From NCBI GenBank assembly GCA_963756365.1, contig CAVWNF010000003.1:124001-188000 (forward strand): 64,000 bases of DNA. The letters are read 5' to 3'. A program made the translations under genes and the position numbers. This document shows, piece after piece, positions 54,360-61,942 of the stretch. Each line of letters begins with the position of its first letter. The stretch's first letter is position 1. The notes below the pieces were generated by a model, which ran no database searches, was not told where the DNA came from, and saw only the letters and a program-made list of their open reading frames with translations. Origin of the DNA: WHTI01 sp963756365. GTDB lineage: Bacteria; Actinomycetota; CADDZG01; WHSQ01.

Positions 54360-56075
54360 CTACTTGATCTTCCCCACCCAGGCGAACCGTTTGTTGTCGT
54401 CCCGGCTGAGTCCTCCGCACGAGAACGCATAGCCGCTGAAGCAAGCGTGGTACCGGATGCTGGTGTTGGAGAGGGACAAGACGACAGAACTTGCTGCGCC
54501 GAATCTCTTGATCGTCTTGCTCCCATCGCCTTTCGAGTTCAAGGAGATGGCCTTGACCACCGGAGCACCGGAGGACTTGAAGATGATCACCCGAGCGACG
54601 GGGGCCGACTTCGCGTTCGGCCCGCTCACCCTGATCTGGAGTTTCTTCGACCTGCCGACACTCGATCGGGGCCGGAAGACGACATTCGTGGTCGAAAGAT
54701 GGTGAGTCTTCTTACTCTGGGCATACTTCCTGCCGTTCTTGACCCTGTAGCTCACCGCCGCCCATGGGTCCGGATCGAAGTCGTTATCCCTGAGCCACTG
54801 GGCATAGGCAGCGCCCTCTTCGTAGAAGGTGCCGGGCATCCAGTTGGCAGCAGCGAAGTCGGCGAAGGTCTCGGTGAAGTCATGACCGCGGCCCTTCAAC
54901 TCGTTCTTGACGGCCTTGATCGAGTAATCGTCTCGATCCTCGGGATGCGCGGCGCGGAACGCAGCCCGTTCCCACATCATCCTCACCGCGTCGTTCGCTA
55001 CCGTTGTCCCTTCCGCGAGGTACTCAGTGATGAACCGGAAGTAGAGCCAGCCTCCGTACACCAGTAACGGGAACTCATTGCTGTCCCAGTCGATCGGAAG
55101 ATCGGGATAGGTGATCGCCGATTGCGAGAGGTACTGGTAGTTGTCGTTGACGTCGTCGTAGAGAACGTCTTCGATCCACGCGGCGGTTGACTCGAAGAAC
55201 CAGCCGTCCTCGCCGACGTCGTATCCGAATTGGATCGCATGGAAGTACTCGTGCGCAGCGGTTACTTGGAGGTTCTCAGTGGGCGTGTTAACCGGGAACT
55301 GACTGGGATGGAAGTCCTCGTCGATCACGCAGTACGCCGAGACGTCCCATCCCTGGTAGCTGTCTCCGATGTCCTGGAGATTCGGATCGTCGGTGGTGCA
55401 GTAACCGTAGATCCCGTTGTCACCGATGTCTGCGAGGTAGACATCGGCGATGCCGTTGCCCCCGTTGTCTTCGGATGCCTCGTCTGACTTCACCCTCTGA
55501 TATCCGAGAGCGTCGGCATCGGTGGTGATCACGTAGGTGTAGGTCTCCACGACCGTTTCGATCCAATCGGGGACCCCGTCGGTGTCTGCATCCGTCAGAT
55601 CCGGTGCGTTGGCACCCGATTCGACCCAGTGGACGCAGATGTCGAGCGTGCAGATGGTCTCGTCCTCGATCCCCTTGTAGTCCGCGCCGTAGTCGGTCTC
55701 GAAATCGTCGGGGCTCGTGGGCCGGGCGAGGATCGATGTGGCGTCGTCGAGATCGTCGCCCTTCAGCTGGTCCGTTCGCAGAGCTAGGTCGCGGAGCAGG
55801 GTCGTGGCGGATCGAGGATCTGGCTTCGCGACGCTTCCGTAGCGCGCGCGAACCTCAGCCCGGGAGAAGAGAGACCGGGCGCGCTCGAGTACGTAGGTGG
55901 CTTCGGTGATGTTGTTGCGCTCGAGTGCACGAGAAAGCCCATCGTCCGCGACTGACACCGGAGCCGGCAGCGGTCGGGTGGGGCGCCCCCCAGCAGCTGC
56001 GACGGACACGGCCGCCGGGCCGATCGTCGCGAGCGCCAGGAACAACGTGAGGCTGGTTCGGATGAGCTTGGGCAC
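54360..56075 (-). CDS. secreted HExxH zinc protease, HEFFH/HEYFH pair member 2
   Basis: 571 aa from GTG 56075 (GGAG five bases before it); an open frame further upstream runs through non-coding sequence. Signal peptide LTLFLALATIGPAAVSVAAA. Same layout as the convergent paralogue: ETICTLDICVHW, DADTDGVPDWIE (Ca-site-like), VTAAHEYFHAIQFGYDVGEDGWFFESTAAWIEDVLYDDVNDNYQYL in pieces that match, and a C-terminal beta domain ending HACFSGYAFSCGG. Two genes tail to tail, 3 bp apart, suggest an inverted duplication. Confidence 0.85.
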   Translation of the reverse strand: MPKLIRTSLTLFLALATIGPAAVSVAAAGGRPTRPLPAPVSVADDGLSRALERNNITEATYVLERARSLFSRAEVRARYGSVAKPDPRSATTLLRDLALRTDQLKGDDLDDATSILARPTSPDDFETDYGADYKGIEDETICTLDICVHWVESGANAPDLTDADTDGVPDWIETVVETYTYVITTDADALGYQRVKSDEASEDNGGNGIADVYLADIGDNGIYGYCTTDDPNLQDIGDSYQGWDVSAYCVIDEDFHPSQFPVNTPTENLQVTAAHEYFHAIQFGYDVGEDGWFFESTAAWIEDVLYDDVNDNYQYLSQSAITYPDLPIDWDSNEFPLLVYGGWLYFRFITEYLAEGTTVANDAVRMMWERAAFRAAHPEDRDDYSIKAVKNELKGRGHDFTETFADFAAANWMPGTFYEEGAAYAQWLRDNDFDPDPWAAVSYRVKNGRKYAQSKKTHHLSTTNVVFRPRSSVGRSKKLQIRVSGPNAKSAPVARVIIFKSSGAPVVKAISLNSKGDGSKTIKRFGAASSVVLSLSNTSIRYHACFSGYAFSCGGLSRDDNKRFAWVGKIK

Positions 56076-56228
56076 GATTCTCCATCTCGTGTTGATCGAC
56101 GTTCTGGGGATCGATCTCCGGGCAGGGTATCTAGAGCGGACCGCTAATGGAACGGCTACTGCCGAGATATGGGTCGGAGCGATTATGCTCTTGCCCCCGA
56201 CCGGTACCCCAGTGGACTGGAGCGAGTG

Positions 56229-57081
56229 ATGAGCGCGATCCCTACCCCCTTCACGTTCGTGCTCATCGGCGCGGGCCGCGTGGGGACGGCGGTGGCGTCG
56301 TTGCTTGCTGGAGCTGGCCACAGACCCCTCGCCGTGAGCTCGAGATCCGAGGCGTCGAGGGATAGAGCGGCCGAACTGCTCGGGATCCCCACGGTTGCCG
56401 TCGAGGACCTGCCTACTGCCGATGTTGTCTTGCTCGGTGTCCCCGACGACGCCATCGCAGAGATCGCCAGAGCGATCGATCCTGGGGCCGTCCTCTGGCA
56501 CTTCGCCGGATCCCTCGGCACGTCCCCGTTCGCCGAGGCTCATGGGAATGGCGTCCGAGGCGTAGCCCTCCATCCGGTCCAGGCCTGCCCTTCGGTCGAG
56601 GCCGGTATCGACAGACTCCCTTCATCGGCGTGGGGCACCACCTGTACGGAGGGACTAGAGAAGTGGGCGCACGGGGTCATCACTCGCGATCTCGCGCGGC
56701 ACTCCGGTCGCGGTCGCGGAGGAGGCCCGACCAGCGTGGCATGCGGCTTCGGTCGTGACGGCCAATGGGATCTCTGCCTTGTTCGCCGTGGGGGAGCAGA
56801 TCCTTGAGTCGATCGGGATCGCCGATCCCGCTACGGTCCTCGGGCCTCTGGCAGCCGGCGCGGTTGAGAACGCCCGTTCATCGGGTGGCGGGCGCGCGAC
56901 CCTCACTGGGCCAGCAGTGCGTGGAGAGACCGCAACGATCGAACGACACGTGGCAGCGCTTTCCGAAGAGGCCCTAAGGGGCTACGCGGCGGCGACGCGG
57001 ATGATCGTGGAAGCAGCGTTGTCCGGAGGACGGATCGAGCAGTCCGTGGCTGCCTCGATCGAGGCCGTGGTCGAGCGATGA
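56229..57081 (+). CDS. DUF2520 Rossmann oxidoreductase-like protein, frame interrupted
   Basis: Expected ~283 aa; span 284 codons plus one base. Start ATG 56229 (MSAIPTPFTFVLIGAGRVGTAVA, NAD(P)-binding motif). The first frame runs to CTEGLEKWAHGVITRDL; the second continues GTPVAVAEEARPAWHAASVVTANG and the helical DUF2520 C-terminal domain to the stop at 57081. The junction is CTCGCGCGGC at 56691-56700, one base skipped. Relatives stand ahead of panC in actinobacteria and resemble ketopantoate reductase in fold; the role is not settled. ATGA overlap with panC. Confidence 0.8.
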
Positions 57082-57917
57082 AGATCGTTCGATCCGCCGC
57101 CGATCTAAGGGAGTCGGTGCCAGAGGGGGCTCAGGTTGGTTTCGTGCCGACCATGGGGGCCCTGCATGAGGGTCATCTCTCTTTGGTGCGCCGAGCGCGC
57201 GCTTCGAATGATGTGGTGGTCACCAGCATCTTCGTTAACCCACTCCAGTTCGGCCCGACCGAAGACCTTGCGTCGTACCCGAGGGACGAAGCCGCGGATG
57301 TCGACCTGCTCGAGGGCGAGGGGACCGATGTCGTGTTCGTCCCTGCGCTCGAGGAGATCCATCCTGCGGACCGCGCCACTACCGTCTCGGTAGGGGGCAT
57401 CGCCGAGGTGCTCGAGGGAGCCCAACGCCCAGGGCATTTCGACGGTGTCTGCACGGTGGTGTCCAAGCTGTTCAATCTGGTGCGTCCGAACAAGGCCTAT
57501 TTCGGCCAGAAGGACGCCCAGCAGGTAGCCGTCATCAAACGGATGGTTATCGATCTCGGATTCCCGATCGAAGTGGTCGTCTGCCCGATCGTGCGCGAGC
57601 CCGACGGGCTCGCCCTCAGCAGCCGGAATGCCTACCTGTCGGCGGAGGAACGAGAGCAGGCGACCGCTCTCTACAAGGCGCTCGTAGCTGGCCTGCCACT
57701 CGCTCGGACAGGTGAGAGCGAGGCGGCGGAGAAGGAGATGTGGCGCGTGCTCGAAACCGCTGATGGGGTCGAACCCGACTACGCGCGAGTCGTAGACGTG
57801 GATGACTTCACGACTCCCCATCCTGGGGGCAAGGACCTGATGGTGGTGGCCGCGCGCGTAGGCCCAGCGCGACTGATCGACAATCTCTTGGTAGCGAAGG
57901 AGGACGAGAGTGCTTAG
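57078..57917 (+). CDS. panC: pantothenate synthetase
   Basis: 279 aa. VPTMGALHEGHLSLVRRA, SIFVNPLQFGPTEDLASYPR, YFGQKDAQQVAVIKRMV and REPDGLALSSRNAYLS are all complete. Joins pantoate and beta-alanine with ATP. ATG overlaps the DUF2520 stop; the stop overlaps the GTG of the panD remnant by eight bases. Confidence 0.97.
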   Translation: MKIVRSAADLRESVPEGAQVGFVPTMGALHEGHLSLVRRARASNDVVVTSIFVNPLQFGPTEDLASYPRDEAADVDLLEGEGTDVVFVPALEEIHPADRATTVSVGGIAEVLEGAQRPGHFDGVCTVVSKLFNLVRPNKAYFGQKDAQQVAVIKRMVIDLGFPIEVVVCPIVREPDGLALSSRNAYLSAEEREQATALYKALVAGLPLARTGESEAAEKEMWRVLETADGVEPDYARVVDVDDFTTPHPGGKDLMVVAARVGPARLIDNLLVAKEDESA

Positions 57918-57963
57918 AACGATGATGAAGTCCAAGCTCCACCTGGATCGGATAGAGGCCTAG
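57910..57963 (+). pseudogene. panD: panD (aspartate 1-decarboxylase) remnant, 17 codons
   Basis: GTG 57910 starts VLRTMMKSKLH, which equals the first residues of PanD (M/VLRTM-KSKxH), then LDRIEA and TAG at 57961. A normal PanD has ~120-140 residues including the GS self-processing site; none of that is here. The gene sits in its usual place between panC and coaX, overlaps panC by eight bases, and its stop is immediately followed by the coaX ATG. The loss looks like an internal deletion, either real or from assembly. It could act now only as a coupling mini-frame for coaX. Confidence 0.7.
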
Positions 57964-58740
57964 ATGCTCCTCGCCGTAGATGTGGGGAACACCCAGACGC
58001 TGATCGGGGTATTCGGGAAGACGAGCCTTGAGCACGAGTGGCGCGCCTCGACCGACCCGACCCGCACGGCCGACGAGCTAGCCCTCTTGTTCGGAGAGTT
58101 CCTCCAGCTGGCCGATCTGTCGTTCTCCAGGCAGATCACAGGCGTGGTCATCTCCTCGGTGGTCCCCAAGGCGACCCAGGAGCTGCGCGATATGACACTC
58201 AGATACTTCGGCTTCCCACCTGTGGTCGTCGAACCTGGAGTCAAGACCGGTATCGCCGTACTTACCGATAACCCACGCGAGGTGGGGGCCGACCGGATCG
58301 CCAACGCGGTCGCCGCTCACGACATGTTCCCGGGTAGAGCGGCAGTGATCGTTGACTTCGGAACGGCGATCACCGTCGATGCCGTTTCGTCCGAGGGTCA
58401 GTATCTCGGTGGCGCGATCGCCCCCGGCGTAGAGACAGCGGCCTCTGCCCTGTTCTCTTCCACGGCTCAGATCCGTAGGGTTTCCCTATTGGCCCCCGAC
58501 AGCGCGATCGGGAAGACCACGGTAGGCGCGGTTCAGTCGGGGATCATGTTCGGAACGGCGGCTCTCGTCGATGGATTGGTCGAGAGGGTCACCGAGGAAT
58601 TGGGGGGCGACGTCGAGGTGATAGCGACCGGGGGCCTGGCCCCACTCATCATCGAACATTGTCGTTCTATCGAGCGGTTCGATCCGATGCTTACACTCAA
58701 CGGGTTGCGCCTGATCTTCGAGCGCAATATCGCCGAGTAA
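57964..58740 (+). CDS. coaX: type III pantothenate kinase
   Basis: 258 aa ASKHA kinase. LLAVDVGNTQTLIGVF (P motif), NPREVGADRIANAVAAH, IVDFGTAITVDAV (P2) and GAIAPGVETAASALFSSTAQI are typical. First step from pantothenate to CoA, not inhibited by CoA in this type. The ATG directly follows the remnant's TAG, so translation re-initiation is likely. Confidence 0.96.
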   Translation: MLLAVDVGNTQTLIGVFGKTSLEHEWRASTDPTRTADELALLFGEFLQLADLSFSRQITGVVISSVVPKATQELRDMTLRYFGFPPVVVEPGVKTGIAVLTDNPREVGADRIANAVAAHDMFPGRAAVIVDFGTAITVDAVSSEGQYLGGAIAPGVETAASALFSSTAQIRRVSLLAPDSAIGKTTVGAVQSGIMFGTAALVDGLVERVTEELGGDVEVIATGGLAPLIIEHCRSIERFDPMLTLNGLRLIFERNIAE

Positions 58741-58760
58741 CCGAGGAGCATCGAGCGCCC

Positions 58761-60201
58761 GTGACCCCCGATAACGACTACCCCTACTCCTACGAACGCA
58801 CCGCTCTGGCCGCGACCATCAAGGCGGAGCACGGCTCGCTCGAAGCCCGGGCAAGAGACCGGCGCGATCGTCGGTGTTGCTGGAAGGGTACGGACCGTGC
58901 GCACCCACGGGAAGGTGGCGTTCGCGGACGTTGAGGATCCGAGCGGCCGCGTCCAGCTCTTCGCAACGATCGGAGTCCTTGGCGAAGAGGGGATGGAGCT
59001 TTTCGCGAGCATCTCTGTAGGCGACATCGTCGGAGCCACCGGTGAGGTTGTGATGACTCGCCGGGGAGAGCTGTCGGTGAAGATCACAGAAGTCGTGATC
59101 TTGGCGCCCTGCGAGCGCTCGATGCCCGATTCGTGGCACGGGGTATCGGACGTCGAGGTGAGGTATCGCCAGCGGTACCTCGATCTGATCTTCAACGAAC
59201 AGACCAGGACAGCTCTCGAAGGACGGGCCTCTGCGAATCGAGTGATCAGATCGTTCCTCGAGGAACGCGGGTTCCTCGAGGTTGAGACCCCGCTGTTGCA
59301 GCCGATCGCAGGGGGAGCGGTAGCCCGTCCATTCACGACGCACCACAACGCGCTGGATATCGATCTCTACCTGAGGGTGGCTCCGGAGCTCTATCTCAAG
59401 CGATTGCTCATCGGTGGGGTCGAAAAGGTCTACGAGCTCAACCGGAGCTTCCGCAACGAAGGTGTATCAACCCAACACAATCCCGAGTTCACGATGCTCG
59501 AGGCGTACGAGGCATACGTCGACTACCACCACACCACCACCCTGGTGGAAGGACTGATCAGAGCGATCGCTGTCGAGGTCACCGGAGGAACCACGTTCGA
59601 GACCGCCGAGGGAACCACCGATCTCGCCGAGCCGTTCGCGCGGGTAACGATGTTCGAGGCGATCGCCGAACACGGTGGCCCGGACCTGCTCGCGCCCTGG
59701 ACCGACGGGAACGCATCGGCCATCACCGACGCGGCGTCGTCCCTCGGCATCAAGACGGATCCGAGATGGACGCGGGGCAAGGTCTTGATGGAGATCTTCG
59801 AGGAGGTTGCTGAGCGCAAGCTAGTTCGCCCGACCTTCGTGATGGGGATGCCGAAGGAAGTGTCACCGTTGGCGAAAGACCATCGCGAGATCACTGGGTT
59901 CACCGAGCACGCGGACCTCATCATCGGTGGGATGGAGATCGCTCCCGTCTATTCCGAACTCAATGATCCCGCCGAACAGCGTCGTCGTTTCGAATCCCAG
60001 GCCGCGGCGCGCGCCGCTGGTGACGACGAGGCGACGCTCCCGGACCTGGATTTCCTCGAGGCGCTCGCCTATGGGATGCCTCCTGCGGGCGGATTCGGCC
60101 TGGGGGTCGACCGGCTACTCCGCCTGCTCCTGGGGGTCGGCTCGCTCCGTGACGTGATCATGTTCCCAACCCTCAAGCCCGAAGCACCCCACGACACCTG
60201 A
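58761..60201 (+). CDS. lysS: lysyl-tRNA synthetase, class II, frame interrupted
   Basis: Expected ~479 aa; span 480 codons plus one base. GTG 58761 opens YPYSYERTALAATIKAEHGSLE; near 58840-58850 one base must be skipped to continue PGQETGAIVGVAGRVRTVRTHGKVAF, the OB-fold anticodon domain. The catalytic domain is intact: VETPLLQPIAGGAVARPF (motif 1-2 region), RSFRNEG (motif 2), GGFGLGVDRLLRLLLG (motif 3). As the only lysS seen and an essential gene, a one-base assembly insertion is the best explanation. Confidence 0.88.
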
Positions 60202-60222
60202 TAGCCGGGAGTTGATGGCAGG

Positions 60223-61659
60223 ATGCGGCTCATGAGCGGCCGGCATCTGGCGATCACTATCGCCCTCTTGGTTTCTTTCGTCGCGAGCGCGTGCGACGAA
60301 CCGGTCGATAACGTATTTCCCTCCCGGAGCCCCGTCGGTCGTCCCCTGTCGTCCGAAAGCCTCGTGATCGGACTTGTCGCCACCCTGACGGGGCCAGAGT
60401 CGTGGCGAGGTGAGGACGCGTTCGAGGGAGCGGACATCGCCGTGCACGCACTCAATCAGAGTCTCCCTGACGACGCGATGCCGTTCGAACTCGTTGCTCT
60501 CGATGATGAGGGTGATCCGCAGAAAGCGCGTTCGAGGATCGAGGAATTGGCCGGGATCGAGCGTTCGGTGGGCATCATCTATGCCGGCCCCGAAGGAGTG
60601 CTCCCCAAGACCGAGGACCTGCTGGCGGCGCGCGGTATCGCTGCCATCTCGATCTTCGGCGACCTCTACGCGCGCGAACAGCTCACGGATCACGTGTTTC
60701 AAGCGGGCCCCTCGAAGATCTGGGAAGCGAGGAGGCTCGCGTCGTACCTGGCCCGCGATCGCAGGTACCGATCGATCGGCGTCATAGTCCCGAGGACCAA
60801 GGACGGAGAGGCGGCGGCCGACGCGTTGGCCGACTCGCTCCCTGCGCGGGTCGAACTGGAAGTGGTCACGTTCGAGGACGGAGGATCTGTCCGCCCCGGG
60901 CTCATCACTCTGAAGACCGCCGGGGTTGAGGCGGTGGTCGTGTCGGGTTCACCAGCTCGATTCTCCGAGGTGATCCAAGAACTCGAGTCCGCGGATGCCC
61001 TCTATCAAGGCACTGCCGATGCGCGGATCGCATCTGCGCCCCCCCGTCTCGAAAGACAGCGGAGGAAGACGGGCTGGTGGCATCCGCAACTTGCGGGGTT
61101 CGATCATGCGATCTCTGTATCGGATGTGGATGTCCCAACGGGCACCGTCGCCTCAGACACCTACGCACGCGGAGCCCACTACCTGCCCGTGCCCAGCCTG
61201 CGCTCGTTCAAGGTTGCCTTCGTCGAGTGGTGGGACGAGCGACCGACGGGCAGGGAACAACGCTCCTACGACGCAACCCGTCTGATCGGGTGGGCGGTGG
61301 CCAACTCCGAGGTGGGGGCGGACCTCGCCGAGCAGATCGAGAAGATCGAAGGGCGGCGTTTCGGAGGCCTCGACATCACCCTCGGGCCCGACGATCACAC
61401 GCTCGTGGATCAGACGAGGGTCGGCCTGTGGGTCGTGCCCACCGATGCCCAGGCGGTGAGGGAGAGAGGCAAGCTGCCCGAGGGGCTCCCATGGGTCCCG
61501 CTCGCTCGGGGGTTCTCGATCAACGGCAAGGTCACAGACGTCGCTCCCAACGACTGGGGTTACCTGTTCCGGAACGCCCCTCCGACCGATGCCCCGGCTC
61601 CGCGAAACACCACCTGGCGCTTCGGGGTCGCCTCCCCTCGATCCGACCCCTACTCGTAG
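60223..61659 (+). CDS. periplasmic-binding-protein (type I) lipoprotein
   Basis: 478 aa; signal with lipobox VASAC. IGLVATLTGPESWRGEDAFEGADIAV and SVGIIYAGPEGVLPKTEDLLAARGIAAISIFGD match branched-chain-amino-acid-type binding proteins, and SIGVIVPRTKDGEAAADALADSL is the second lobe. No ABC permease or ATPase is nearby, so it may be a sensor or share a remote transporter. ATG 60223 or 60232. A hairpin (CTTCGG...CCGAAG region, about 61670-61705) follows the stop. Confidence 0.82.
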   Translation: MRLMSGRHLAITIALLVSFVASACDEPVDNVFPSRSPVGRPLSSESLVIGLVATLTGPESWRGEDAFEGADIAVHALNQSLPDDAMPFELVALDDEGDPQKARSRIEELAGIERSVGIIYAGPEGVLPKTEDLLAARGIAAISIFGDLYAREQLTDHVFQAGPSKIWEARRLASYLARDRRYRSIGVIVPRTKDGEAAADALADSLPARVELEVVTFEDGGSVRPGLITLKTAGVEAVVVSGSPARFSEVIQELESADALYQGTADARIASAPPRLERQRRKTGWWHPQLAGFDHAISVSDVDVPTGTVASDTYARGAHYLPVPSLRSFKVAFVEWWDERPTGREQRSYDATRLIGWAVANSEVGADLAEQIEKIEGRRFGGLDITLGPDDHTLVDQTRVGLWVVPTDAQAVRERGKLPEGLPWVPLARGFSINGKVTDVAPNDWGYLFRNAPPTDAPAPRNTTWRFGVASPRSDPYS

Positions 61660-61766
61660 AACGCGAAATCTTCGGGCCCCTCAGGAAGGCCCCTCCGGAT
61701 GCCGAAGAATCACCTAAGGGGCGCCATACATCCCTGCCATCGGTTCCGAACGATGGGTAAGGAATG

Positions 61767-61796
61767 CCCCGAGGGAACTATTAGGGACCCTCGGGC
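61767..61796 (+). terminator. hairpin downstream of the solute-binding lipoprotein
   Basis: CCCGAGGG (61768-61775) pairs with CCCTCGGG (61788-61795) around a 12-base loop. It lies 108 bases after the lipoprotein stop and ahead of the clpC promoter. A second inverted repeat, CCATCG...CGATGG, lies just before at about 61738-61756. The 283-base gap 61660-61942 otherwise holds only the promoter. Confidence 0.55.
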
Positions 61797-61816
61797 GTTC
61801 TGATAAGAGACGGGCC

Positions 61817-61845
61817 GGAGTTTTGTAACAACCCGTCCGTATAAT
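61817..61845 (+). promoter_or_regulatory. probable clpC promoter
   Basis: TATAAT at 61840-61845 is a perfect -10 box, 98 bases before the clpC ATG; the -35 region (around 61817-61822) is weak. The palindrome TTGTAACAA at 61823-61831 sits in the spacer and could bind a regulator. No ClgR or CIRCE-like site is recognised. Confidence 0.55.
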
Positions 61846-61942
61846 CAGAAGTAGCCAGGGACGCCTCGACGGGTTCCGCAGCACTTAAGAAGAAGCGGAT
61901 CGTCTCGACGATACGCAGAACAAAGGGAGGCGTGGCCCAGAG

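Noticed and set aside
56076..56573. N-terminal extension of the minus-strand protease to 56573
   Set aside because: Arginine/glycine-rich sequence antisense to the DUF2520 gene; the signal peptide starts at GTG 56075.
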